64,000 bases of DNA from Gallibacterium trehalosifermentans. Its GTDB lineage: Bacteria; Pseudomonadota; Gammaproteobacteria; Enterobacterales; Pasteurellaceae. Shown one piece after another: positions 44,336-53,123 of this stretch; within the stretch, counting starts at the first letter, position 1, and the number at the start of each line of letters is the position of its first letter. A program made the translations under genes and the position numbers. Under the pieces are notes generated by a model. The model was not told the DNA's origin, ran no database searches, and saw only the letters and a list, made by a program, of their open reading frames with translations. The DNA is taken from NCBI RefSeq assembly GCF_042433055.1, contig NZ_JBHLWB010000006.1, forward strand, positions 1 through 64,000. The letters run 5' to 3'.

Positions 44336-45376
44336 TTATTTAGAAAACCTCTGTTTCGCCTTTTCCACCGCCAAATGCAACCGTTGTTCTAATGCTTCTT
44401 TACTCGGCAGTACGGTGCTATATTCTGCAATATGAATATCGGATTGTTTTAAATCCAATAATTCCACTTGTTCTTGCTTTTTCGAGCTACATAAAATAAT
44501 GCCAAGTGGTGGGTTTTCGCCCTCTTCTTGTTCATATTTCGTCAGCCACGCAAGATAGAGTTCCATTTGGCTTTTATGTGAATGTTTAAAACTTTCTGTT
44601 TTCAGTTCAATCGCAATCAGGCGTTTTAGCTTGCGGTTATAAAAAAGCAAGTCGATATAAAAATCGTCATTGTCAATTTGAATGCGTTTTTGCCGTGCGA
44701 TAAAGGTAAAGCCAGCCCCTAATTCTAGCAGAAATTGCTCAATATCACGCAAAATAGCGTCTTCGAGATCTTTTTCTAAGTAGCGATCATTAAGTTCTAA
44801 AAAATCTAAAATATAAGGATCTTTCAACACCATTGACTGATTATATTCGCCTTTTTCTCGTAGCAATGCCAGCTCTTGCACAATGGTTTCATCAGGCTTT
44901 TTAGAAATCGCCGTACGTTCAAAAAGCAGTGAGCCAATGCGATCTTCTAATGTTCTTGTACTCCAACGCTCTTGGGCAGCCATTGTTGCGTAAAAGTCTC
45001 GTTTTATCGGATCATCAATATAAATAATGCTTTTAAAGTGTGTCCAACTTAATTTTCCACGCAGTGCGTGGACAATTTCAATGTCGTGAAAAGTTTCAGC
45101 AAATCTCACACAATAGTTAAGGTGTGAACGCCCCCAACCTTTCCCAAACTGCTCGGTTAAACTTTTAGACAGATTTTTAATCACTTCTTTGCCATATTCT
45201 GCCCGTTCATTTTGCAGAATATGCTGATTAATCCGTGAGCCAATATGCCAATAGAGCAGTGTCAGCTCAGCATTCACCGTTGCAGACACTCGCTGTTTGC
45301 TCTGTTGAATTAATTGGCTAATTTCGCCGATTAATTGTTGGTTCGCTGGCATATTTGGGTTTGTCATTTTATGCAC
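44336..45376 (-). CDS. YhcG/DUF1016 family PD-(D/E)xK nuclease
   Basis: A 346-residue protein of the YhcG (DUF1016) family. The N-terminal DUF1016 domain (about 10-160) includes LYWHIGSRINQHILQNERAEYGKEVI and WSTRTLEDRIGSLLFERTA. The C-terminal nuclease domain has the PD-(D/E)xK core in DDFYIDLLFYNRKLKRLIAIELKTE, with aspartate and ExK. YhcG proteins are suspected DNA-repair or restriction-associated nucleases, often near restriction systems; the role is unproven. It lies 29 bases upstream of the Mrr-like gene in the same direction, so the two are probably co-transcribed. ATG 45367 is an alternative start. Confidence 0.88.
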   Translation of the reverse strand: MHKMTNPNMPANQQLIGEISQLIQQSKQRVSATVNAELTLLYWHIGSRINQHILQNERAEYGKEVIKNLSKSLTEQFGKGWGRSHLNYCVRFAETFHDIEIVHALRGKLSWTHFKSIIYIDDPIKRDFYATMAAQERWSTRTLEDRIGSLLFERTAISKKPDETIVQELALLREKGEYNQSMVLKDPYILDFLELNDRYLEKDLEDAILRDIEQFLLELGAGFTFIARQKRIQIDNDDFYIDLLFYNRKLKRLIAIELKTESFKHSHKSQMELYLAWLTKYEQEEGENPPLGIILCSSKKQEQVELLDLKQSDIHIAEYSTVLPSKEALEQRLHLAVEKAKQRFSK

Positions 45377-45445
45377 TCACTTTTTCTTGATTATCCGTTG
45401 CCACAATGTCTGTGCGTTCGGTTTAGGTGTTGTCGGTATACTGCA

Positions 45446-45706
45446 TTACTTAAACAGATACGCCAACTCATCAACATCTAAGTAGATCTCATCTTTCCAC
45501 ACTAACGCAGGAATGCCGATAGTGCCGTTTTCTTTTGCGTGATCGAACGCAGAATGACGATCACGCAGGCGGAGGAATTGTTTAAAATTTGCAAGATTTT
45601 CCAAAATTTCGACCGCTTGATACTCAATGTTCAGTGCCGCCAACGCTGCCACAAAGGGGGCGGTGTCGGGGCAATCTTTGGCGTAATAGAGTATTGGCTG
45701 ACGCAT
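45446..45706 (-). CDS. Glutaredoxin-like small protein
   Basis: An 86-residue thioredoxin-fold protein. The redox site reads CPDT near residue 13 (YYAKDCPDTAPF), and a cis-proline loop GTIGIPALVW follows near residue 65. Only one active-site cysteine is present, as in monothiol glutaredoxins. It starts 1 base after the glyQ stop codon and is GC-rich like glyQ and glyS, so it belongs to the ancestral glyQ-grx-glyS operon. Its substrate is unknown. Confidence 0.8.
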   Translation of the reverse strand: MRQPILYYAKDCPDTAPFVAALAALNIEYQAVEILENLANFKQFLRLRDRHSAFDHAKENGTIGIPALVWKDEIYLDVDELAYLFK

Positions 45707-45707
45707 T

Positions 45708-46619
45708 TTATTTTTTACAACCTGGGAAACCTAACGCTTCACGGCTGGCGTAGTAGGCTTCTGCCACGCCTTTGGTTAGGGTGCGAATACGCAGAATATA
45801 GCGTTGGCGTTCGGTAACTGAAATCGCTTTGCGAGCATCGAGCAAGTTAAAGCTGTGTGCGGCTTTTAAAATGCGTTCGTAGGCTGGCAGTGGTAGCGGT
45901 TTTTCTAGGGCTAACAGCGATTGTGCTTCTTTTTCGTACTGTTCGAAACAGTAGAATAAAAACTCGGTGTTGGCGTATTCAAAGTTGTAGGTCGATTGTT
46001 CCACTTCGTTTTGATGGAATACATCGCCGTAGGTGGTTTTGCCTAATGGGCCGTCTGACCAAACGAGATCGTACACACTGTCCACGCCTTGAATATACAT
46101 TGCCAAACGCTCTAAGCCGTAGGTGATTTCGCCTGTTACGGGTTTACACTCTAAGCCGCCCACTTGTTGGAAGTAGGTAAATTGAGTCACTTCCATTCCG
46201 TTAAGCCACACTTCCCAGCCTAAGCCCCACGCCCCGAGCGTTGGGTTTTCCCAGTTATCTTCCACGAAGCGAATGTCGTTTTGCGTTGGGTCGAAACCGA
46301 GCATTTTTAAGCTATCAAGATAAAGTTCTTGAATGTTGTCTGGAGAGGGTTTAATCACCACTTGGAATTGGTAGTAGTGCTGTAAACGGTTTGGGTTTTC
46401 GCCATAGCGACCGTCCGTTGGGCGGCGTGATGGCTGTACATAAGCAAACGCCATCGGCTCAGGCCCTAAGGCACGCAGGGCGGTCATTGGGTGCGATGTG
46501 CCTGCGCCGACTTCCATATCAAACGGTTGAACAATGGTGCAACCTTGCTCTGCCCAGTAATCTTGTAGGGCTAAAATCATACCTTGAAAGGTTTTCACAT
46601 TAAATTTTGTTGTCATCAT
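45708..46619 (-). CDS. glyQ: Glycine--tRNA ligase, alpha subunit
   Basis: A 303-residue catalytic subunit of the heterotetrameric glycyl-tRNA synthetase, class II. The start KFNVKTFQGMILALQDYWAEQGC, the GAGTSHPMTALRALGPEPMAFAYVQPSRRPTDGRYGENPN-type core with motif 2, and GLGWEVWLNGMEVTQFTYFQQVGG are diagnostic. It is GC-rich. It is first in the unit glyQ-grx-(YhcG-Mrr)-glyS. Confidence 0.97.
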   Translation of the reverse strand: MMTTKFNVKTFQGMILALQDYWAEQGCTIVQPFDMEVGAGTSHPMTALRALGPEPMAFAYVQPSRRPTDGRYGENPNRLQHYYQFQVVIKPSPDNIQELYLDSLKMLGFDPTQNDIRFVEDNWENPTLGAWGLGWEVWLNGMEVTQFTYFQQVGGLECKPVTGEITYGLERLAMYIQGVDSVYDLVWSDGPLGKTTYGDVFHQNEVEQSTYNFEYANTEFLFYCFEQYEKEAQSLLALEKPLPLPAYERILKAAHSFNLLDARKAISVTERQRYILRIRTLTKGVAEAYYASREALGFPGCKK

Positions 46620-46836
46620 AAAATCTTCTATTAGTTTACGGAAATGCGCATATTCTACTTGATTTTTATTGGCTTGAGTAGGATTAAGCTTAGGATATAT
46701 TCGTATTTCTTCTATCTTGCATAAATCTACTGTTTTGCAAAATTTATCTGAAAAATAGATTAAAAATTTAGCGTTTTATGTTTAAAAAAGATCCAATATA
46801 AATAAGAAAAATCAAACTTTGGAGTAAAATTAGTGT

Positions 46837-46873
46837 TATAATAAAAATAATGAAGTTTTATTTTAAAAATAAA
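46837..46873 (+). promoter_or_regulatory. Candidate nagB promoter and operator
   Basis: TATAAT at 46837-46842 is a perfect -10 box. TTTATTTT-A-AAAATAAA (46857-46873) is a perfect inverted repeat immediately downstream, and its TTATTT/AAATAA arms resemble NagC-type operators. The nagB ATG is at 46898. A clear -35 box is not seen. Confidence 0.5.
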
Positions 46874-46897
46874 TTTTACTCAAACAAGGAGCCAACT

Positions 46898-47710
46898 ATG
46901 CGTCTTATTCCGTTACAAAATGATCAACAGGTTGCTAAATGGGCTGCTCGCCATATTGTTGATAGTATTAATCGTTTTGCCCCAACAGCTGATCGTCCAT
47001 TTGTATTAGGCTTACCAACTGGTGGTACGCCACTTGCTACTTATCAAGAGTTAATCAGGCTATACCAACAAGGAGAAGTCAGTTTTAAATATGTTGTAAC
47101 GTTTAATATGGACGAATATGTTGGCTTGCCAAAAGAACACCCTGAAAGTTACCACTCTTTTATGTTTAATAATTTCTTTAATCACGTTGATATTCCTCAT
47201 GAAAATATTAATATCCTTAACGGTAATACAGATGATCACGATGCAGAATGCCAGCGTTATGAAGAAAAAATCAGATCATACGGTAAAATTCATCTCTTTA
47301 TGGGGGGAGTTGGCGAAGATGGGCATATTGCATTTAATGAACCAGGTTCATCACTTTCTTCTCGTACTCGTATCAAAACTTTAAATGAAGATACATTGAT
47401 TGCTAATTCTCGTTTCTTTAATAACGATATTAATCAAGTACCAAAATATGCGCTAACCATTGGTGTGGGTACACTATTAGATGCTGAAGAGGTGATGTTA
47501 TTAATCACTGGGTATCGTAAAGCATTAGCATTACAAGCGGGAGTTGAGGGAGCAGTAAATCACCTCTGGACCATCAGTGCATTACAAATGCATAGTCGGG
47601 CAATTTTTGTTTGTGATGAGGCGGCAACCCAAGAACTAAAAGTAAAAACTGTTAAATACTTCAAAGAGTTAGAAACACACGCAATTCATAGTGTAAGAGA
47701 GTTAAAATGA
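46898..47710 (+). CDS. nagB: Glucosamine-6-phosphate deaminase
   Basis: A 270-residue enzyme that converts glucosamine 6-phosphate to fructose 6-phosphate and ammonia. Active-site residues are visible: D72 in TFNMDEYVGLP, D141 and H143 in GVGEDGHIAFNEPGSS, and E148. The start ATG 46898 follows AAGGAG; a frame from 46850 would include the promoter repeat. It overlaps nagA by 4 bases (ATGA). With nagA it forms the standard N-acetylglucosamine/sialic-acid degradation end route. Confidence 0.97.
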   Translation: MRLIPLQNDQQVAKWAARHIVDSINRFAPTADRPFVLGLPTGGTPLATYQELIRLYQQGEVSFKYVVTFNMDEYVGLPKEHPESYHSFMFNNFFNHVDIPHENINILNGNTDDHDAECQRYEEKIRSYGKIHLFMGGVGEDGHIAFNEPGSSLSSRTRIKTLNEDTLIANSRFFNNDINQVPKYALTIGVGTLLDAEEVMLLITGYRKALALQAGVEGAVNHLWTISALQMHSRAIFVCDEAATQELKVKTVKYFKELETHAIHSVRELK

Positions 47711-48852
47711 AACAATATGCGTTAACAAATAGTGTGATCTATACAGGTACACAAATTCTGTATGATCATGCAGTTATTGTTGAAAATGATAAAATCCAAA
47801 ATATCGTAAAAAATCAAGATCTTCCTGCGGAGCTTGCTAAAGTCGATTTGAAAGGCGCTAATCTTTCTGCTGGGTTTATTGATCTACAACTTAATGGTTG
47901 TGGTGGAGTGATGTTTAATGACAACTGTTCAGTCAAAACATTAGAAATTATGCAAGCTACCAATCTTAAATCTGGAACAACAAGTTTTTTGCCAACCTTT
48001 ATTACTGCACCAGATGAAGAAATTAAACAAGCTATTGCTATTATGCGTGAGTATCTTGCTACTCATCAAAATCAAGCCTTAGGTTTACATTTGGAAGGTC
48101 CTTATCTCAGTAAAGAGAAAAAAGGAGTACATCGTGAAGAGTTTATCCGTGAAATTTCAAACGAAATGTTAGCTTTTTTATGTGATAACGCTGATGTGAT
48201 CTCGAAAATTACACTTGCTGCAGAAAATCCAACGGCTAATTTTATTCCACAATTTACCGCCAAAGGGATTGTTGTTTCAATCGGGCATTCTAATGCCAGC
48301 AGTGAGCAAGCAAATGAGCGATTCCAACAAGGTGCAACTTTTGCAACTCACTTACATAACGCAATGTCGCCTGTATCATCGGGGCGTAATATGGGCGTTG
48401 TGGGCGCTGTTCTGGATAATCCTCATGTTTATACGGGTATTATTGTTGATGGATTACATGTTACGTTTGGCAATGTTCGTATTGCTAAGCAGTGTAAACA
48501 AGACAAGTTATGTTTAGTAACTGATGCAACTGCCGCAGCTGGGTCGGATATAGAATCATTCCAATTCGTTGGTAAGACTGTGTATGTGCGCGATCATAAA
48601 TGCTATGATGCCAATGGTACGATCGGTGGTTCTGCAGTAACAATGATTGAATCTATCAAAAATTGTGTCAATGAAGTAGGAATTCCTTTAGATGAAGCCT
48701 TACGTATGGCAACATTGTATCCAGCTCGTGCAATTCATATTGATGATCAACTTGGTAGTATCGAAGTTGGTAAAATTGCCAATCTCACGGCTTTCAACCA
48801 TAAATTTGAAGTATTAGGTACTGCGGTTAACGGTCATTGGCAATATAATTAA
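47707..48852 (+). CDS. nagA: N-acetylglucosamine-6-phosphate deacetylase
   Basis: A 381-residue amidohydrolase that removes the acetyl group from GlcNAc 6-phosphate, giving the NagB substrate. Landmarks are GFIDLQLNGCGGVMFND (start of barrel), LGLHLEGPYLSKEKKGVH (metal glutamate), IGHSNASSEQA, ATHLHNAMSPVSSGRNMG and LVTDATAAAGSDIE (catalytic aspartate). It overlaps nagB by 4 bases and ends before a terminator. Confidence 0.96.
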   Translation: MKQYALTNSVIYTGTQILYDHAVIVENDKIQNIVKNQDLPAELAKVDLKGANLSAGFIDLQLNGCGGVMFNDNCSVKTLEIMQATNLKSGTTSFLPTFITAPDEEIKQAIAIMREYLATHQNQALGLHLEGPYLSKEKKGVHREEFIREISNEMLAFLCDNADVISKITLAAENPTANFIPQFTAKGIVVSIGHSNASSEQANERFQQGATFATHLHNAMSPVSSGRNMGVVGAVLDNPHVYTGIIVDGLHVTFGNVRIAKQCKQDKLCLVTDATAAAGSDIESFQFVGKTVYVRDHKCYDANGTIGGSAVTMIESIKNCVNEVGIPLDEALRMATLYPARAIHIDDQLGSIEVGKIANLTAFNHKFEVLGTAVNGHWQYN

Positions 48853-48876
48853 ATGCTCTATTTATAATGTATACAT

Positions 48877-48909
48877 ATTGTGATGAATATTTTTCATCAC
48901 AATTTTTTG
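48877..48909 (+). terminator. Intrinsic terminator of nagBA
   Basis: ATTGTGATGAA (48877-48887) pairs with TTCATCACAAT (48893-48903), followed by a T-run. Confidence 0.9.
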
Positions 48910-49011
48910 TTACACGTTGTTTTTTGTAATACTTTATTTTTGTAAAAAATAAACAAATTGACTATTCTCTATGCGAACAATTTAAAAAATCTTTTTTTCT
49001 AAAAAAAGTTG

Positions 49012-49040
49012 TTGACGAGGATAGGATATATCAGCATAAT
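49012..49040 (+). promoter_or_regulatory. Promoter of the tRNA cluster
   Basis: TTGACG (-35, 49012-49017) and CATAAT (-10, 49035-49040) are 17 bases apart. A GC-rich stretch typical of stringently controlled tRNA promoters follows before the first tRNA at 49060. Confidence 0.8.
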
Positions 49041-49059
49041 TAGCGCCGCAAAAGCGAAT

Positions 49060-49136
49060 GGCTACGTAGCTCAGTTGGTTAGAGCACAACACTCATAATG
49101 TTGGGGTCACAGGTTCGAATCCCGTCGTAGCCACCA
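49060..49136 (+). tRNA. tRNA-Met (CAT), elongator
   Basis: 77 bases with a 7-bp acceptor stem (GGCTACG/CGTAGCC), anticodon CAT in CACTCATAATG, GGTTCGAATCC T-loop and encoded CCA. Its sequence is close to E. coli elongator tRNA-Met. Confidence 0.97.
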
Positions 49137-49140
49137 GTTA

Positions 49141-49225
49141 GCGGGAATGGCGAAATTGGTAGACGCACCAGATTTAGGTTCTGGCGCCGTGAGGTGTGTG
49201 GGTTCAAGTCCCTCTTCCCGCACCA
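49141..49225 (+). tRNA. tRNA-Leu (TAG)
   Basis: 85 bases with a long variable arm, acceptor stem GCGGGAA/TTCCCGC, anticodon TAG in GATTTAGGTTC and encoded CCA. It starts 4 bases after tRNA-Met. Confidence 0.96.
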
Positions 49226-49234
49226 TTTTATAGT

Positions 49235-49309
49235 TGGGGTATCGCCAAGCGGTAAGGCACCGGGTTTTGATCTCGGCATTCCTAGGTTCGAATCCTAGTA
49301 CCCCAGCCA
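49235..49309 (+). tRNA. tRNA-Gln (TTG), copy 1
   Basis: 75 bases with acceptor stem TGGGGTA/TACCCCA, anticodon TTG in GTTTTGATCTC and encoded CCA. Identical to the copy at 49342. Confidence 0.97.
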
Positions 49310-49341
49310 TATCTTATTAATCTAACTAAAAATATTCCTAT

Positions 49342-49416
49342 TGGGGTATCGCCAAGCGGTAAGGCACCGGGTTTTGATCTCGGCATTCCTAGGTTCGAAT
49401 CCTAGTACCCCAGCCA
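49342..49416 (+). tRNA. tRNA-Gln (TTG), copy 2
   Basis: 75 bases, identical to 49235-49309; tandem copies 107 bases apart. Confidence 0.97.
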
Positions 49417-49458
49417 TTATTCTTCTCTTTACTTTTCTTGATTAATCAAAAAATATTA

Positions 49459-50274
49459 TTACATCAATTCAGGGTCTGGATATTGATAGACAAAGCCTAA
49501 ATCTTGGCAGATTTTATCAGCTAAAATAATACGTTCCATTGGTTCACTATCTTCTGCAAATTGTGGTAATGGTAGCCCTAACTTTTCTGCTACTTTTGGA
49601 TAATATTCAGCTTTCAATAGATGGATTGGCGTTACTAAATTATAGCAGCGGTGATAAGATGGCGTTTCCAGTAAGAGTTGAATTGCCCGAATACAATCCG
49701 TCAGATGTACAAGATTAATCGTTTGGTTACCACCAGCAATATTCTCTTTTCCTGAAAGATGATAAACAGGGTGGCGATCTTCTCCCACTAATCCTGCTAA
49801 GCGGAGAATATCTACATCAATATCTTGTAATTGCCATAAACGTTGTTCAATTTCTAACAATGCTTTACCGACATCGGAGGTGGGGGTAGGCATATAATTT
49901 TCATCAAATGAGCCTGATATCATTGGATAAACGGAGGTGGAACTGATAAAAATAATATGTTGTATATTATGTAGCAGCGCTTCGGTTAAGAGATTTTCAA
50001 TGCTTAAAATATAATTATTTAAATCAAAAAAATATTCACTAGGTGGAATGTTGATAATTAAACTATCTACGCTTAATAATGCTTCTAAATCATCTGGATC
50101 AGCATTAATAGTTGGAGTTAGCTCAAGATAACAACTCTCCACACGTTGTAATCGCATACGTTCTGCACCCTCATGCGTTCGCTTACTGCCTTTTACTTCC
50201 CAACCCAAGCTTTGCAAATATCGAGCAAGGGGGAAACCTAACCAACCTAATCCAACAATAGCAACACTTTTCAT
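49459..50274 (-). CDS. yeeZ: NAD(P)-binding epimerase-like protein, YeeZ family
   Basis: A 271-residue Rossmann-fold protein of the extended SDR family. The start MKSVAIVGLGWLGFPLARYL holds the dinucleotide motif, and HIIFISSTSVYP carries the strand near the active site. VDILRLAGLVGEDRHP, INLVHLTDCIRAI and LGFVYQYPDP match E. coli YeeZ closely. ATG 50274 is chosen for the family start; ATG 50289 is possible. The substrate is unknown. It is a single-gene unit between the tRNA cluster and the cytochrome b561 gene. Confidence 0.88.
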   Translation of the reverse strand: MKSVAIVGLGWLGFPLARYLQSLGWEVKGSKRTHEGAERMRLQRVESCYLELTPTINADPDDLEALLSVDSLIINIPPSEYFFDLNNYILSIENLLTEALLHNIQHIIFISSTSVYPMISGSFDENYMPTPTSDVGKALLEIEQRLWQLQDIDVDILRLAGLVGEDRHPVYHLSGKENIAGGNQTINLVHLTDCIRAIQLLLETPSYHRCYNLVTPIHLLKAEYYPKVAEKLGLPLPQFAEDSEPMERIILADKICQDLGFVYQYPDPELM

Positions 50275-50376
50275 ACTTGTTTTATCCATTCTTTATCTGC
50301 AAAATACGCGATCTCATTTTGTACTAATTCTAAAACAATAAAATTAAACTACAATCTATTATTTTTAGGAGAATTT

Positions 50377-50928
50377 ATGTCAGCAACCCATTACCCGAAA
50401 GTACAAATTTTTTTACATTGGTTTTCTTTATTACTGATTGGATTAACGTATATTAATATTCATTTACGTGATTTAGATTTGACTTTCGATTGGTATGATT
50501 TAATGATGGATACTCATTATACATTGGGTATTTTAGTATTTTTCACTGTATTTATACGATTAATTGTACGCCACCTTTATATAAAAAGAACGCCAGAAAT
50601 TCTTCCAACTCCACCTGTATGGCAAAATAAATTAGCTCATTATGCACATTTAGCATTATATTTACTCTTTATATTGATCCCGATCTTTGGTGTATTAACT
50701 GTTTTAAATAAAGGATTTAATGTTACATTCTTTGGTTACACTATATTTACGGGATTCTCTGCTAATCCTGAAACAGCACATTCTATTAAAGAAATTCATG
50801 AAACGTTAACGAATATAGGGTTAATATTCATTGGATTACACGCTTTAGCTGCCTTATATCATCACTATATCGTAAAAGATAATACGCTCTTACGAATGAT
50901 GCCGAACAGAACAAGATCTGGTGAATAA
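50377..50928 (+). CDS. Cytochrome b561 family protein
   Basis: A 183-residue inner-membrane dihaem cytochrome with four hydrophobic segments. Likely haem-ligand histidines lie in VQIFLHWFSLLL (helix 1), DTHYTLGILVFF (helix 2), AHYAHLALYLLF (helix 3) and FIGLHALAALYHHYIVKD (helix 4). It is similar to the E. coli CybB/YceJ/YodB group, which pass electrons between quinone and superoxide or other partners. A GGAG site precedes the ATG. Confidence 0.9.
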   Translation: MSATHYPKVQIFLHWFSLLLIGLTYINIHLRDLDLTFDWYDLMMDTHYTLGILVFFTVFIRLIVRHLYIKRTPEILPTPPVWQNKLAHYAHLALYLLFILIPIFGVLTVLNKGFNVTFFGYTIFTGFSANPETAHSIKEIHETLTNIGLIFIGLHALAALYHHYIVKDNTLLRMMPNRTRSGE

Positions 50929-50937
50929 TTAAATTGA

Positions 50938-50977
50938 GCGAACAATAAACAACTATCGGTTTTTATCGTTCGCTTTC
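50938..50977 (+). terminator. Hairpin after the cytochrome b561 gene
   Basis: GCGAACAATAAA (50938-50949) pairs with TTTATCGTTCGC (50962-50973), one mismatch; a short T-run follows. Confidence 0.65.
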
Positions 50978-51117
50978 TCGACATATTACCAATGAATAGG
51001 CTATAATCGGGCGTTCAATTTTTTAATACACTCGTATTATTGTACACAATCAATAATTATTTTTTGCGTGTTCGGTAGATAATTGCCGAGTACATTCATT
51101 TTTTTGAGGTAGCATAA

Positions 51118-52419
51118 ATGCAAATTTCAGTAGAAACAACTCAAGGATTAGAACGCCGTATTAGCATTACCGTACCGGCAGATGTAATCGAACAAGCTGT
51201 TCGTGAAGAATTAAAAAGAGTAGCAAAAACTGCTCGTATTGATGGTTTCCGTAAAGGGAAAGTTCCTCCTAGCGTTATTGAACAACGTTTTGGTGCATCA
51301 GCTCGCCAAGATGTATTAGGTGATTTAATGCAACGTCATTTCTTTGATGCCATCATCAAAGAAAAAATTGATTTAGCAAGTCGTCCAACTTTTACACCAG
51401 AACAATACAAAGTAGGCGAAGATCTCACTTTCTCTGCCACATTTGAAGTTTATCCAGAAGTAGAGATCAAAGGTTTAGAAAACATCAAAGTAGAAAAACC
51501 AGTAGTAAAAATCACAGCTGCTGATGTAGATAAAATGATTGATACGTTACGTAAACAACAAGCAACTTGGGAAGAAAAAGCAGAAGCTGCTCAAGCAGAT
51601 AGCCGTGTAACCATTGATTTCGTTGGAACAATTGATGGTGAAGAGTTTGAAGGTGGCAAAGCAACTGACTTCGTATTATTTATGGGACAAGGCCGTATGA
51701 TTCCTGGTTTCGAAGATGGTATCGTTGGTCACAAAGTTGGCGAACAATTTGATGTTGAAGTCACTTTCCCTGAAGAATACCACGCTGAAAACTTAAAAGG
51801 TAAACCAGCTAAATTTGCAATTACTTTGAAGAAAGTTGAAGTAATGGTATTACCAGAACTTACAGATGAATTTGTTGCTAAATTTGGTCCAAATACCAAA
51901 ACTGTTGCAGATCTTCGTGCAGAAATTGAGAAAAATATGCAACGTGAACTTGATAACGCAGTTACTGCAAATATTAAAACTCAAGTACTTGATGGTTTAT
52001 TGGAACAAAATGAAATTGATGTACCAAGTTCAGCAATCGATCAAGAAATTGATGCATTGCGTCAACAAGCAGCTCAACGTTTTGGTGGTAATGCAAAACA
52101 AGCATTAGAATTACCTCGTGAAATTTTTGAAGAACAAGCAAAACGTCGTGTGAAAGTTGGTTTATTACTCAGCAAAGTTATTTCAAGCAACGAATTAAAA
52201 GTTGATGAAGATCGTGTTAAAGCAATGATCGCAAGCATTGCTTCTGCTTATGAACAACCACAAGAAGTTGTTGATTACTATAGTAAAAACCAAGAATTAT
52301 CCAACAACATTCGCAATGTTGTGTTAGAAGAACAAGCAGTTGACGTAATTCTTGCAAAAGCTCAAGTATCTGAAGTTGAAAAATCATTTGATGACATTAT
52401 GAATGCACCTCGTGCATAA
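51118..52419 (+). CDS. tig: Trigger factor chaperone
   Basis: A 433-residue ribosome-associated chaperone with prolyl isomerase activity. The N-terminal ribosome-binding domain contains the signature RIDGFRKGKVPPSVIEQRFG. The FKBP domain (about 150-245) includes DSRVTIDFVGTIDGEEFEGG and MIPGFEDGIVGHKVGE. A long helical C-terminal domain follows. tig-clpP-clpX is the conserved order. The codon usage suggests high expression. Confidence 0.97.
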   Translation: MQISVETTQGLERRISITVPADVIEQAVREELKRVAKTARIDGFRKGKVPPSVIEQRFGASARQDVLGDLMQRHFFDAIIKEKIDLASRPTFTPEQYKVGEDLTFSATFEVYPEVEIKGLENIKVEKPVVKITAADVDKMIDTLRKQQATWEEKAEAAQADSRVTIDFVGTIDGEEFEGGKATDFVLFMGQGRMIPGFEDGIVGHKVGEQFDVEVTFPEEYHAENLKGKPAKFAITLKKVEVMVLPELTDEFVAKFGPNTKTVADLRAEIEKNMQRELDNAVTANIKTQVLDGLLEQNEIDVPSSAIDQEIDALRQQAAQRFGGNAKQALELPREIFEEQAKRRVKVGLLLSKVISSNELKVDEDRVKAMIASIASAYEQPQEVVDYYSKNQELSNNIRNVVLEEQAVDVILAKAQVSEVEKSFDDIMNAPRA

Positions 52420-52448
52420 TTCATAAACTTATCATTATTCAACCTATC

Positions 52449-52480
52449 AAGTGCGGTTATTTTTCGACCGCACTTTTTCT
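52449..52480 (+). terminator. Terminator of tig built from paired uptake words
   Basis: AAGTGCGGT (52449-52457) and ACCGCACTT (52467-52475) form a 9-bp stem followed by a T-run. Both arms are exact Hin-type DNA uptake words. Confidence 0.9.
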
Positions 52481-52524
52481 ATTTTTGCTACCTCTTCTGA
52501 GGTTTGCTGACAACAGGAGAAAAT

Positions 52525-53112
52525 ATGGCATTGGTCCCTATGGTGATCGAACAGACTTCACGTGGTGAACGCTCTTTCGATATTTATTCTCGACTACTTA
52601 AAGAACGAGTCATTTTCCTGACTGGAGAAGTAGAAGATAATATGGCGAATCTGATCGTCGCTCAATTATTATTCTTAGAATCAGAAAACCCAGATCAAGA
52701 TATTAATCTTTATATCAATTCACCTGGTGGTTCCGTAACTGCAGGAATGGCAATTTACGATACCATGCAATTTATCAAACCAGATGTACGCACACTTTGT
52801 ATTGGTCAAGCCTGCTCAATGGGTGCTTTTTTATTAGCTGGTGGAGCAGCAGGAAAACGTTTTGCACTACCTCATTCTCGTGTAATGATCCATCAACCTT
52901 TAGGTGGTTTCAGAGGACAAGCATCAGATATTCAAATTCATGCACAAGAGATCTTAAAAATTAAAGAAACCCTAAATCAACGCCTAGCTTTCCATACTGG
53001 TCAACCATTGGAAGTTATCGAAAAAGATACTGATCGTGATAACTTTATGTCAGCGGAAGCTGCCAAAGCCTATGGCTTGATTGATACTGTATTAACTCAT
53101 CGAGATCAATAA
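52525..53112 (+). CDS. clpP: ATP-dependent Clp protease, proteolytic subunit
   Basis: A 195-residue serine protease that forms the double-heptamer chamber used by ClpX. The catalytic triad is S98 (GQACSMGAF), H123 (VMIHQPLGG) and D172 (KDTDRDNF). YINSPGGSVTAGMAIYDTMQ is the usual family stretch. ATG 52525 follows AGGAG; a frame from 52504 lacks a site. It is 12 bases before clpX. Confidence 0.97.
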   Translation: MALVPMVIEQTSRGERSFDIYSRLLKERVIFLTGEVEDNMANLIVAQLLFLESENPDQDINLYINSPGGSVTAGMAIYDTMQFIKPDVRTLCIGQACSMGAFLLAGGAAGKRFALPHSRVMIHQPLGGFRGQASDIQIHAQEILKIKETLNQRLAFHTGQPLEVIEKDTDRDNFMSAEAAKAYGLIDTVLTHRDQ

Positions 53113-53123
53113 GTGAGTCATGT

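Noticed and set aside
49079..49310. Two minus-strand open frames of about 66 codons across the tRNA genes
   Set aside because: They are antisense to three tRNA genes; such frames are a well-known false positive.
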